Below are positions 36,401-51,100 of a DNA stretch of 64,000 nucleotides, in pieces. A program made the position numbers and the translations under genes. Source of the DNA: Crossaster papposus (lineage: Eukaryota; Echinodermata; Asteroidea; Velatida; Solasteridae); NCBI GenBank assembly GCA_037893245.1, contig JBAIAA010000253.1:124001-188000 (forward strand), read 5' to 3'. Under the pieces are notes generated by a model. It did no database searches and had not been told where the DNA came from. It was given only the letters and a program-made list of their open reading frames with translations. Position 1 is the stretch's first letter; the number at the start of each line of letters is the position of its first letter.

Positions 36401-39400
36401 ACTGACTCGGTTGCATCTCCCCACCTGAATTCCCCCGTTGTCAAGAATCTGCAATCGACGAGGGGAAAACAATGTATTTCAAAGTGCTTCGACTGAGTAA
36501 TTGAGCTTGGAATTAAGTGGAATATTACATGTCGTCCTCGCGTGTTATATTCGGGAGAGAAAACAAGTTCTCTCCATTTGGAACGGGGAGCGTGACGTAG
36601 TGGTTGTACTCATGTACAAATGGCCATGTATAAATTGTGAATCCAGCTGCTGGTCACACGTAATATCCTCGCGCAGGCTTCTTTACCCCAATTTGCCTCT
36701 CGCTGTACGGGCACAATAATCCACTGCGGAGTAGCATGTGATAGATTTAATAATTTTTCATGTCGGTTCGTGCAAGAAAATTCTGAAAACTACTTGTTTA
36801 AACTTTAGTGTACATGCTTTGCATATACAATGTGACAATAGTATTCAATGATTTGTAATCTTACTGCATGTCTGCCAAGTTTGAATATCCCTTAATTTGT
36901 TTTCAATGGTTTTGTTTGTATTTTTTTCCTTTTTTTTGCGATCATTTGTTTTTACGTATAATGATCACTGTATAGGCCACAATCAAATCGTTGGCAATAA
37001 TACCAACACCACAATGTATCAAGCCATGATGTTTATACTCTTTTTTTCAAATTGGATAGACAGTTTGTGCATACCATCAATATGGGTATGCTCAAGTTAG
37101 TATCTTTATATCAGTACGCGGATTTGAGCATGCGCACTATTGTTTTCATTACATCATTAAGCCTGCTGCCACCAAGAGGCCGATAAGACTCCAACCTGCA
37201 CCAGTAATTGAACACTGCTGTCCCATGTGTTCGGTGTTCACAAGAAACATTTGCCACTGTATGATTTTTCCAGCGATTGGAATAGAACGAGGCACCCATG
37301 ATAGGGGTGAGTGTCCTTGTTCGTCCCCCCCCCCCCCCCTACCCCCCCCCCCCCCCCCCCCCCCCCTTCCCCACCCCAGGTGAAATGCCGCCGGGGACGG
37401 GTTTATGATATGGTGAGAGGCAGAAGACTTAGGCGTGCAAATACGGTGGCGCCTCGGTTCTGTTGTCCGATCAAGATGTCAGTACCGGAGAATTTGACAC
37501 ATCGGAGTACCGGACACACCGGACTGGATGGAGTGGGGAGAAAAGAGTAATTTCACGGCGTTGCCTCGGGGCTCGACTGGACATCAGCCACGGTCATCAG
37601 AAGACAGCTTCTGAAAAAAACACCAAGTGATCCTCGGATCGCAAGTGTCGCCTTTTCCCGCGGTCAATCCCTATTATATTTTGTGTGTGCATGTGTAAAC
37701 GATGACCTCAAATGACCCTGAGCTTTGACTTCAGTAGTTCGATAAAGAATTGTGGCTTTCTACACAAGTGTCACTACATCCAAGTTTCATCAAAATCCAT
37801 GAAAGCATGTATACGTTTGTTTCCAAAAACTTTACCTGAAACCTATTACTGTAAAACAAAAATGCTTTGTAATTTCACAGAAAAAGTGCTGGCAACAGAG
37901 GTTCCAGTACTTTCTGTTATTTCACTTACTGGTAATTTGTAAAAAGTAATCACAGACATTAATTGTTATTTTTAAAATAAGAGCAATGTTGTAATCGTTA
38001 ATAACAGACCAATTTTAAGGGGCAAAATATAGATAAACCGTAAAAGGCTAAATATATAATGGCGTCAATTTTTTTCTGTTTACATCATTTATTATTTAAC
38101 TGGGACTTTGTTTCAACTTTTACAGACATCTGCAAAAAAGGAAGCAGATTCATCAAAATTACATATTTGGGTATTTTTACACATGTTGTGTCTATACATG
38201 TACATACATTGTTTACGGCTGTTTGGTGCCCTCAAAAATAATCGCTGGAACAAAGTAACGTCTCAAAGACAGTGCTCATATTTTGGGTTGAAAGCCAAAT
38301 TAATCCTTTAAATCAAATGATTCGTGTTTGTTAGTCACTCAGCGTAGCCTCGGGACACACGTTTAAATCTTAGATCAAAATAATAGTCTTTGCCAGAATA
38401 ATGGCCAGAATAAAAGAAATCGGTAAGATAAAAATTAAATGTCTAATAAAAAGCTCTTAAATTTTGGCGCAAAGGTTGTGTAAAGTGCTCGGGTACTGAA
38501 ATAAATTCGCTGAAGAAAAAAAACCTTTTTATTAAAGAACAAATTTTACTTTTTTTTAAATTTTGACAAGGTTCAAAAATCATTGCAAATGCAATATAAC
38601 CCGACTGAATTGGACGGGGTATGACTCGATATTTAAACAAACCGCACTGAATATTGAATTGTATCCGGTGTGTGTATACACAAGTTGGGGCTTTGGTAAC
38701 CGTAATCTATCATCTGCAGTGTTTAATAAATGGTTTTAATGTAGTTTGCACATACCTCGGAGCATCGAAGTCAAACAATTTACATGCAGTTGCCATTCGA
38801 AAATAATATACCTGTAAATTATAGACCGTGCTTGAGAGTGTATGGGGAACTGTACCGTACCGATGCCGGCGTTTTGGCGCAATTGAAGAAAGCTCACACG
38901 CACAATGTACGTTTGTTTATGGTGTAAATCGAGGAGTTTCTTTTGTTCCTCTCGATAATTTCCTTTGTTTGTACTTTTCCCGACGGCTCTCATTGGTTTT
39001 GTACACGAATCTCAAACGAGGACGTCCTCGATTCTAACCCTAACCCCAATTCACCTTCGTGTCGCCAGGCATGTGTCCTCCATTTACACCATAAACAAAC
39101 GCGCTGCAAAACGCACTGCGGTGTTACATTAATACACCAGTGATGTGTATTACATGTTTCCGCTGTTGTGCTATATACCAAATAATATTAAAGAAACACC
39201 ACAGCTTTGTAGTGTATTTAGGAAGTTAAAGACAGGATACACCATTTGCCGAGCGTATACATGTGCATAGCGTCTTCAAGTAGTCAACTACCCATTCAGC
39301 AGCCGCGCGGGCCTGCGTGGTATACCTAATTAGCGCTGCTTCACAAATGAATTTCGTGCGTCGCGTATAATTATAGTACGCGATGCGAACCGCCGTTCTG

Positions 39401-42400
39401 CGATCGCTGATTGACTCCCTAGGAAAGCCTGCGGGGCCTTCAGATTTGCAAAGACGATAATAAGATAGTGAGAGAGCTGGTCTATAATCGTGTCGTTTGC
39501 GGGCGCACTGCGTGAAAGTATTATACGCGACGTGCACAATATCGATGACTGTCGTCTTTGGCAAAGACCACTAACGGGCCTACATCAATGTTTATCTCCG
39601 AAAAAAAATATTGGTTCTTACGTCGGGTTCAGCTAATTACTTATTACAGTTGAGCAAGATGGCGTCGACAGTGACTCCCTAACTCTCTCTTTCTTGTCGT
39701 GGAGGGGATACTTGTCTACGGAGCTCATAATAGCTGTTTCTATATACTTACATTGTCCCACGTGAAGGTCAGCAACGGCCGCTTGAGCTCAAAGACGTCT
39801 GTGATATTTTTGTCCACCAGAGTTGGCATGATTGCATTCAGACTCTTACCTGTTAACGAGACAGAATCACAGAAGCCAGAATAATTCAACAGTTTGTTAT
39901 GTTCAGTACATTACATTTAAGTGATTTTATATCTACATTGTTTACTATAATACGTTTATCTCATATTCTTATATTATACTGCATGCGTTGGGTGCCCAGC
40001 AGAAGGCTAATGTTAGGATGTATTTTGGCGGATACGGCCATATGTTATTCTGCCAGCACACGACAAACTAAGTTGTTGACAAAGTTGTACTTGGAAGGAA
40101 GTCTTTACTCTTTGCACCTATAATTTAGCAACCAATTTCAAGTTTTCTGAGGCAGCTGTAATTGCAGGGGTCGGTGTCATCTAAATTTGTGAAGCATTTT
40201 GCGACTTTTTTTGCTGTAAACGCAACAGAGTTAAAGGCAGTACGTACTGAGTAAATTTGCCTCACTAAAATGTTTAAGTGATTCATCCATTTTTCATGAG
40301 CAAAACACGCCGACTGTCCAAAAACTGTCAAACCACTCCAGTCTAGTGTGTTTATAGGGCACGTGTTCGTTTAGTTTTCCTTGGACCACTTGACACCTAC
40401 GCGCATACCCAAACTGCCGCCCATCTACTGAAGTGTTTACGGTAAAAACCATCACTTCCCATGGAGTGTGCTTGACCGAGCACCGCTGCGCGTGCGGTTG
40501 TTTTTGGTATGCACGCCACGCGCGTTTCGCCGCGATATGCGTTATTAACAGGTCAAGCGATAGCGGGGGATCGGGCGAGGTCGATCGCGACCGGCCCCAT
40601 CAGGAGAGACCGTGTCTGCTCCGGCTGCCTCTGCGCCCGGGTATCGGCTAAGTTGACCGGGAGTAATCGAGGAGGGCTATTAGTGGACGATCGATGGTGT
40701 GTCCGGAGTGCCGGAGATGAAGATCGAGCGGGCAGTAGAAGAGAAGGGGGTACTTAACTCGGAGATAAAAAAGGGCAAAGTTCACACCAGAGCTCGCGTC
40801 TTAAAGGACTAGTCTAGGAGCCAAGCTCGAAAAGAAGCTTATTTTGTTGTTTGTTTTACAAAGAGAAAAAGTTTGGCACTTGGAAGTACATGGAAGGGGG
40901 TGTCTCTGAAGTATTTATAAGACCGGGCGTAAGCATCCAAGGTGGCAGCAAGGTACTGTAATTCACCAATCTCTCAAGGTACACCCGCCTTGCTACTCAC
41001 ATCCCCCCAAATGTCTACATTGTATAGGAATATAGTATAGGCTGATTAAGAATAAAATACACACCATTAATGTTTCTATTAAAAAACAATGGTCCAATGA
41101 TTGGTGTTGTTTCCCATCAGACCAATCCACACGTTGACTTTCTCTCGGCTATCAGAACGGGATTTGGAATGGTAATGATTAGAAGAAACAATAAACAGGT
41201 GCTTACACAGTCGCAATGTTTAGCTCCACATTAATGACAATTTAATGATCTATTAAGAATAGCCGGCAATTGTTTATACTCAGCCTATACCTGCTATGTG
41301 AATGTTACACATTCCGAGAAAACAATATTCTAAGATTTCACAATCTGTGACGCCATTCTGCGTTCAGGGCGCGTTCTCAGCCAGCGGAATGCAGCTACTC
41401 GCGTGTCGCGCACTGAACAGACCAACAGTAGCGCCAACGCATGCACCGCGCGTGGTTTGAACACCTGCGCGCACTACTTGCGGATTTGTCGAAAAGTGCG
41501 TCTCTGACACGCATATTAGAAAATGGCATTATTTTGTTATTTTTCTTAAAAATGACAGCATGCCAGACGGAAAATTTTCACAGGGAGTTTAGAGCCATTA
41601 ATAATATATTTACAACAAGTAAGCTTTTCAACAGTATTTTGTTTGGTTACCAAGTTTGGATAGCTACAAAAAAGTAGATTACCCCCTTTAAAATTGGCGT
41701 CTCCTGTTTACATAAGCGCATTACTTAGATATACGAAACGGAAGGCGAAAGCCAAATATCCCCGGCGAATGGTGAGCTTTTCTCACCGCTTAATGCATTA
41801 TCAACGGGGCAGGTGTTAGGCAGCTGCAGACTATGTGCTTTAATGGCGCTTTTCTACAAGGAATATAATCTAATTGATCTTCAAAAAAAAAAAAAAAAAA
41901 TCGCCGCTCAAGAAACTGGATTACCATATTCTATGAATGTGATGTGGTTGTTTGTTTATGCAAGTTCTCTCCAAACAAGGCAAAAGCCAGTCGAGGTAAA
42001 AAAGCTACAAAGGTAAACAAATATATAAAAAAAATAAAAAAATAATAATAATATAGAAACTTAATTACCTCCAAATAGGCACTTGGGGAGACAATCCCAT
42101 AGAGATGTACACACAATTAAAACAGTCCTAACTTGTTTACCCTAACCCTTTTCTCTAAGATCTTCGAGATTTATGCTGAAATCTGTCGTTCTAGGACAAC
42201 AATAACTCCAAAAATATTGTTTTTAGGGTAGCTAGACACTTAGGGAGACTCTGAAATGTCTCCCTAAGTGCCACTGTCTCATTATTACCTAAACGATAGA
42301 CACTTATTACCTTCTTGAAGCAAGAGAGATTATATGATACAGGAATGCATGCACTAGGAAAAAAATCTACAGAGCTACAGAACGAGAAAAAAAAGCTATA

Positions 42401-45121
42401 TCGGCGTAGTTTGTGTTCTACATCTAGATGTCTCCTGACGATAACGAATCACATATCGCAATTAATATCAAACGTCGCCAGAAATGTTAATGTTTATATT
42501 ATGACTTTCCCGTCTTCACTCAAGCTCCGCCGACAACCGAAAAAACGAACTCGGACGCCTGCAGGCACTATGGGTTATTGAACAATGGAAATGTCGTTTC
42601 GCCCTTGGCTTAAAAACCGTTAAATTTCACGAAGATTTCACGCTGAAATAAAGGGTGAGACTGCATTTTCTAGTATTATTCCAGAACTCATGGTGAGAAG
42701 GCTTTAGAAATGCATAACTTGCATTGGCAGCCGTTTTTAAATTACCACAAATGGTGTTATTCTACCTATATATTTAATATAAAGGACAAATCCGCGATGA
42801 ATGCATTATATACAACATTATACTCGATCAAGTTTTGCAATATCTCGCTTGTACATGTATCATAATTGTATAAAATATTATTTGATGTTGGGTTAATTAA
42901 TTGAAAGAAACATTTAGATAATAATTTATATTTATTATAATTAAATATAAAAAAGGTCGTTACATTCCTTCAATTTAAAACAGTTTGATATTTTGTGCGC
43001 ACTGTTCTTTATGACGCGACAGGGAAATTATCATTTATATGTAAAGTGTTGGAACTATTTTCTTAGGACTTCTTACTTGTATCCTTACGCACATGATTTA
43101 TCTTGCCCCTATATAGACGATGTGCCCTCTGACGTCACGTGTTTACATCTGTATTCAAATGTGTCCGACAGTGTGCGTACACATTGTGTTTTACATTGTG
43201 ACGTTGCAGGTCAGTCCGCCTTTGAGTTATGTGACCTCTGATGTCATCTCTTAACCAACAAACCTATGTAAAACATGATGCGTGCGCATACTGTCGGGCA
43301 CATTTGAATACAGGTGTAACATCGTCTATAAAGGGCCATGTAATTGAATTAAAGTGGTTAAGTTTTGTTACACCTTACGGCCGGTGTTCTTGTTCCGTTT
43401 TTTTCGTCTACTCATTTACGTGTATACTTCTACGATACAGCAGCCCTATAAACCAGGGTTGTAGTCGAGTCCCTGCAAGTCCGTTCACAAGTCCTTTCGT
43501 GAAGCCAGTCACAAGTCCCTTCATAAAGGCAGTCACAAGTAACTGGATGAACAATGACAAAGGAATGCTTTTGTCAAAGCTGATTTGAATAGCTTGTGAT
43601 TTGAATTGGAACTGAAGGACTTGTGATGGACTTGCAGCTATAGGGACTTGCAGGGACTTGCGATGGACTCGACTACATCCCTGCTTTTAATAGCCAAATA
43701 TATTTCTCATGACATGATGACTGTGTGCGAAATGCCATTCTTTTATCATTTGCATTGAACAACTTGTCAACGATCTGTCTGACTAACGAGGCGATCGTAA
43801 ATGCGGCCCATCCAACCGACAGTGACATAGTTATACCATTTATTTATTTAAGATCACCATTCCAACGGCAGGACCAGAATTCCACACGGCGACGACGCAG
43901 GCTAATAGTTCAATGAAATTTCAGACGCGAAGTAGAAAAGAAAAAAAAGCGGCTACAGAAATTTCGTACATCGATATGGACTGGCTCATTCGTTCTGTGT
44001 TGAGTTATAATATATATTTTTGATGCAGTGGTATATAGCATAATTTTTATAAAACGCAATTACCGATTTATAATGCTGTCACTAGGAATGGGTATAATGT
44101 GATTTTGTATTTAAAGCTGACACGGCCAGTAGCAGGATGTGATTTCAACAACAAATTTCCAAAATCACATCCAAATGCTCAAAATTTACGTTCTATAAGT
44201 CCAAATTCTCAGTTTTAATTTGTAGCTTTATATATATACACGTGCTTCGTTTAACTATCCTTCCCGTTTTAAACCTGCACGTGTATAGACATTAAAAGGG
44301 AATTGAAAACATTTTCAACCATAAAACAAAATGTATTATAATTTATAATACCTTACTGGACTGTTGGTGACTGACAGTGTGAAGCGTTCTGTAAAATTAT
44401 GGCACCTGGTGTACCGTCATTTTTCAGAAGAGTTTTTTTTTATTTTAATCTCCATCAATCAATCCATCGATATCTATTTATATAAATAGCCAACGCTGGT
44501 CGACAGGCCAGCGTTGCAAGAAAAACTATAGCTTCTTGGAAATACTTCCCCAAATTTACCATTAGATTGTTTGCCTTTTTTTTTCTTCAATCGATATGAA
44601 CGGGTACAAGCCAGATAGACTGGTTTCCTGATCGTACAATTCCCCGACGTATATAAATTGTTCCGTTTCATCTTAAGTAGGGTGAGGGAACCAGACTACA
44701 AAAACATGATCGTTTTTTCTCCCCAGTTTTTTTAGCATCTACGAATATAAACCAAACATTTTTACTATCGAATTATTAGTTATCGAATTGTAGGCATCCA
44801 TCAAAAGGATTGCACTAGATATCCTTTAATTTTTCCGAAAATTGAATTGTCTAAACAAATAGGGCCTATTGCGATCGCCGCCGGCGATCGCGAAAAAACA
44901 AGAACAACATAAGAACCACTGCCCGACGTCGGTTGAAAACGAACGCCGTTTCTCTAGCTTTTCTCAGAATCATTAATGATTGTAAAATTTTAAACAGTCA
45001 GTTAACCGATATTTACTATAAAATACAACCCATAAAACCCACCCATGATATTCAAGCAATTACCAATGGTGTATCTTACCTTTAAACAAGTCTATATAAC
45101 AATATTTGTATACACTATACT

Positions 45122-45153
<32 letters not shown>

Positions 45154-48100
45154 ATTTGTTTTAATAAATAACTAAAGCCGGGAGTGCCAAGCGTCTTACG
45201 GTACTGTGAAACAGTTCACCCGCTTCCTTTTCAAGCGGGAGCCGATAAAAGAAGGGCTTAAATACGACCGGCTTCCGGTAAACGAACCGGGAGTATTACG
45301 CCCGTCCGCCTATACTCGTTCCCCCCTTCACAAGAGGAAACAAAAAGCAGACCAACATGATCTCGACTGTTAATAAGTTACATGTTCGACCCGTTTGCAA
45401 CTGAATAATCTCTTTTCAGGAGGAGGACTATTGATAGAACCTTCACAGCTACACATAAAATAGAGTACCTATGCGCGAGTATACACCCTCTTTCTTTACT
45501 CTTTGACAATCCAGCAAGCGCAAACGGCGTGGAGACGCAATCAAAAAGCCAGCCGTATAAAAGATGATACTTTCATTTGGGATCGCGTTGCGGTAAGGGA
45601 GCGGAAATGAAAAGAGAAACAACCCTGGAAAATTGCAATTTATTGGCTATTCGTGTTTCTGCAGGACGAATCGCCACTAACACAAGGTTTATAACTGTCT
45701 CATTTGTGCCATTGGCTTTTGTAGCAAAAGTAGGTCACAGCCGAAGTAATGTGTCGGTCGGTATGATTACCTGTAACACTATAGGGATGGGCATGGTGTG
45801 ATTTTGCATTCAACGCGAACACAGCCAGTAGCAGGATGTGGTTTCAACAAATGATTTTCCAAATCACATCCAAATGCTCCAAATTCACAGATCCTTAGTC
45901 CAAATTCACATTCTCAGTCCAAATTCACATCCTAGGTTAAGTCGTTAACATGCAAAGTTGCACCCAGTAGATGTGAATTTGTACTACTGGTCCCGAGGTG
46001 TAGGTCAGCTCGACTTCCTCCCGATTATTTTCCAGAAATCAACAATGCTGTATTTGTGTTACTACACCATTATAAGTATTAACTGCCTTGTATTGACGAT
46101 AACGGCCTTCGTAGATTTTCTACCTTTATTCAGCACAAGATATTTAAGTTCTTCGTCAGTCAATAACGGAAATCTAGTAACGTTACTGAGACTGGTTCTG
46201 TAAAGATTACATGCAACAGACTACATGATTATTACGAGGCGGGTTCCAGAGGGAATTTATGGTGCTACCAGAAAAGAATACCGCACGGCAGCGAGTTGGT
46301 TACTCACCGGGATGACGTCGTCACATGGCAGCGTATCATTTTTACTTCACAGGCGCGCGGCGGAATCGGCCAATGACGCTCCCCAATTTACTCATGAATA
46401 TTGATGAGGTGTAGTAGTATTTGGTACTTTGTAGTACACAATACACTGCTTATAGAACACAGTAATGCAGCGCGGGTTGCGTTTGTTTATGGTGTAAATG
46501 GAGGACACATGCCTGGCGACACGAAGGTGAATTGGGGTTAGGGTTAGAATCGAGAACGTCCTCGATTGAGATTCGTGTACAAAACCAATGAGAGCCGTTC
46601 GAAAATGTTAGAGTACAAACAAAGGAAATCATCGAAAGGAACAAAAGAATTAAACTCCTCGATTTACACCATAAACAAACATACATGTACGCGTGCCATG
46701 CTTGCGGTCAGCCATGTCAATATGAGAATAAAACACTTCATCGTCATCATACAAGTCTCCCAATGCTTGTGCAAATATTTCCCGGCGAACATTTTCATCG
46801 CTGTATACATTTTGTCCAACCATTTTTGTGTTTAAGTGCACAGTTCAGCAGAGTATTCTGTGTGTATTTACGGAGCTTCCGGGCGAATTCTTATAAGCTA
46901 TAATCCCCTGCTATAAAATATGCACGATATTTGACTCCAACGCGGCGGCTAGGGTGACTAGACGTCCTCTATATTATAACAGTAAAGTGCTTCAGTTGTG
47001 ACGGATGAGCAGGAAACGGCCGTGAAGTTTAGGCGCGTCTGCCGCGAGGGATGACAAGAGCAGCTCCCGCAAGGCATTCAAAGCAAACCAATTAGCGTTA
47101 CCTTTCATACGTACTATAGACATTTCTTTTGTCTTCGTGTATAGTTGGCAAAATACTCATTTTTCTCGGTTCCCCAATCAAATTTAACCTCAAATGTTGA
47201 TGCTGGGCCTCTCAGCTGTTCCTCTTACATTTTCTATATGACCTGCTCCAGGAAAAGGTGATGTACATGATTGAAAAGTCCAGAATATAAGCTTTCATTT
47301 GGTATATAGTACAGCTCCATAGCCCCTCCCGTTCCGGTGATATGACGTTTTTGCATAATAATGAGTTTCATGGAATTCAAAATACACAACTGAGAAAACA
47401 GGCTTCGAAACACAACAAAACTAAGACAATACATTGAAACCATGCACTCTTAAAAGGTTTCGTTTCACTTTTTTATCGAATTCCATCTTTTTATTAATTA
47501 AATCTGAAACTTTGGATATTAAAGATGTCATTTAAGACAAAAAATGAAAATCTAATTTTGACAAAAATATTTACCCTATTAACTTTAAGAGGCCATTATT
47601 CAGAAATGCATAGCGCGACTTATGTCACCTTTTTCCGGAGCAGGTCAAATATAACCCTAACCCATTTGTCCTCTAAAGCTCTTTTTTTCAGAGAGCGCAA
47701 AACGGACTGTGGACCTGTCCAAGTCCACAAACCGTAACCTCTTCCCGCATCATGTTGACGTCAATTGTTCGGAAGTCCACAGTACGTATGAAATACTAAC
47801 TCATTGCAGTTGAAAGTTGGCTAGAGTGTATTATAGGAAACGCACCGATTCGCTTTCGTGATATTGATTAGAAACTCGGATCGTATATCTTTCGGCATTA
47901 TAAACACTCGCTGCGGGTCACGAAGGTTTAATAATATTAACGCTCACTGTTGAAGATTTATTATTTTTACATTGTCCAGATTGTGTTTGTGGGGAACAGA
48001 AAGTCTGTATTGCTCTAGCCTTGAGTGCAAGGCTATGCTGTACATTGTGCATGTACATGTGTACTATACTGGCCACCCATATGGAGTCTAATCACTGGCA

Positions 48101-51100
48101 GTTTCATTCACAGCCTTGAGGTTTTAGTATTTTCGGATTTTATGATTTTCTTTACTTTGCTTCGCGAATCCAAGGCGAATAGGGGGCGTGCGTATGCAAA
48201 TTATCACTAGGCCCTATTAGTGTATAATGTGTATTTCCCAATGGCCAATCACAGATCACCGGCTGTTGGTTCGCATCATACTCCTGGTTTCATAGCGTTT
48301 GCTTCTTAGAATTCGCAAACGCTATTCAACATGACAATGCAATCAAAGACCAATCAGATCCCGCGGTTCGAAAGCATCATTAACATAACAACAAAACTCG
48401 GAAGTATGACTAAAACTTCAAGGCTGTGAATGAAACTGCCAGTCATTAGACTCCACACGGGTGGCCAGTATAGTACACATGTACACACAGCCTTGCACTC
48501 AAGGCTAGTTTTGCCCCAAACCGCAGTGCACCAATTAAGTTTTTCTCAACAAATCAACAGTTCAAATTGATTTAGCACGGCATGTTGGATAAAATCAAAC
48601 ACTGCGCGCGTGCAGCTGACTGAGGTTGAACGAAGCTGTAAACTGTGAATTTGATTGGGTCTTACTTTAACATACACGATTAGAATTTAGAGATTAGAAA
48701 AGTCTATATGCAGTCGTCCCGACCTCTAAATCATCTCAACCCATTTCATCGAGTAAATTGCATTATACACTTTTTTTCCTCCATTCTTGGGCATTTAAAA
48801 TTTACGACCCAATCAAAATGGCCATTCAATTTATCAAATGTATAGTATAAAGTCAACATTTTCTTTACAATTGGATACACAATCGTGTCCGTGAATATAG
48901 GTGCAAGTCATGCTACTCTAGTTCCCTGACTTAACAATTTCCTGACGTCGGCTGCGAGTTCTGGAGTAGAGTCAGGGAACCAGACTACAAGAACGGTATT
49001 TTGGTTCTTGACCTTTTTCCAGTTCCCAGCTTCTATTCGAACATAAAAACCTTCAACAGGTCAGTATAACAATAATAATTTGGTATAAAAGACTAAACCC
49101 CCAAATCAATCAAATTCTGAAATGTACAGCAAAATATAATGTTGCGTACTCTTTAAAGGGATCGTATACGTTTGGTAATTGGAACCCACTGTTTGTTTCA
49201 ATCCTATATAGTTATAGATATATACCATAAAACTAACCTGTAAAAAGTTCATTTCAAAAGGTGGTAGCGATTTTTAGATATTGCCGAAAATCTGGAGCGG
49301 TTATGTCCACGCAGGAGGAATAATCTGCATTGGAATACACAATCTGAGAAACGTCACTGTAGTAACGCTTCTCAGATTTAAAAAAATTGGGATAAAAAGT
49401 GATATCTTTCTCCATAACCGCAGTACTTCGAAGTGAAACGTTTCTAAATATGCATTATACTATCCAAAGCTGCTGTACTTCTTACCAAGTAAGTTTTTAT
49501 TGCCATACATTTTTGGAGTAATTACCAAACGCATACGATCCCTTTAATAAAGCGCTGTTAAAACAAAACAGCCGCCTGAAATATAGACCTTTTACGTTGT
49601 GATTAAAGTTGGCAGCGGCGTTTTATGTTACAAAAAATAATGCCAGGCAAAATATATACACTTCTAGATTAGAAGAAACACAGTTTTGTTATCTTTTCAA
49701 TAATCTATTTTAAGAGTATCTTTTCAAGCCTGACTTGAGTGCATTTACAAAATGCCAACACGTATCAAATGACGACTAAAACGATAGTCGCCCATTTCAG
49801 TATTGAGGTGAGACTATTGATATTTTTAATGAAGACAATATCTTTAATGGTGAAATATACCTTTAGCAATTATCTAAAAAAATATTCCCTGTGGAATTAT
49901 TTATTCTGGCATGCTGTCATTTTGAAGAAAGTGGGGTTTGAAAATGGACTTCATACGACATACGAGTCTAAAGTTATAATGCAAATTATGTCCAAAATGG
50001 CAGCCATTTTAAAATATCCAAGATGGCTGCCATCTATTTGAAGTACACCACAAGCAAGGATTTACTTTAGTCCCTTGGTATAAAAAAACACATGGGGTTT
50101 GCCACCAAAATATACATCATATGATAATCAGGCCCGAAGGTATAGATACAAATTTTGGTCCATTTTGAATTCCAAGATGGCCGTACACATGGTAATGTTA
50201 AGCGCTTTGAGGCGTTAAGCACCGCACAGTATTAAAAGGAAAAAAGGTTACCATGGATTTATCGCTTAGGAAGGTAAAATCTATCAAAAAAACGACAACA
50301 GTTCCTTCTTTAGCAAACAAAAATGCAAATGTACACAACAGCCTATACTATAATTCGCGTAGCTAAAACTTCATAAGGGTTATTTGGAGCTCTTTTTGCT
50401 GCTTCAATATAACAAATTGCACAACTGACAAAGTAATGGTCTATTGTCACAAACCCCTAATGGGCCAGTCACAAATCAGTTGCGATGCGTCGGCGATGGG
50501 TAAAACCGGGAAATTTGAACAAAATCTTGAGACAGGTCTCACGATTTTGCACCCGTCGGAGGCGCTCTCCGGACGCCTGCGGCTTGTCGCAGATTTTTTT
50601 GGCATCGCCACACCCGTCGCGGTCCCCAACTTTGAACTTAAAATTTTAAGATTGCTCGCAAGATTTTTCACCCATTTTGGGCATCCCAGACACAATCTCC
50701 GATGACCTACGATGCCCTCCGATTAATCGGAGGCGTCCTCCGAATAATCTGAGACTAGTCGCAAGATTCTGTGTGGGATTTGAAATTCAGGTTGAGATTC
50801 AATGTCTGCGAGTGGTCTCCGGCGCCCTCCGACTGAATCGGAGGCGCCCTGCGACGATTCGTACGCTTTCTGTGATCGTCTCCGACGAATCGTACGGTGG
50901 AATCGTAGTAAATCGCCGTGTATATAAGAAAAGATGCTCGCAGATATCGTCTCCGATGCAATCGGAGGCGATCGGAGGCTAATCCCACGATTTTTCCACA
51001 AAACCGGGTCAAAATCCTTGAAAAAATCTCAGACAATGTGACTGCTCCACTTTTATTAGGATTATTGCTAGGATTGTTCAAGGATTCTTTATTTTCTACG

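Larger units (their letters stand above)
34801..39751 (-). other. sGC intron 2
   Basis: 5.0 kb, with a SINE (34840-35143), degenerate MITEs (35340-35840), C tracts (37325-37366) and a MITE at 38910-39101. The stretch 35860-37300 and most of 37560-38900 show nothing recognisable. Confidence 0.6.

Noticed and set aside
39226-39564. 112-aa minus-strand frame upstream of exon 2
   Set aside because: No recognisable domain and no splice sites linking it to the sGC frame; part of it starts at a TTAA-family repeat end.
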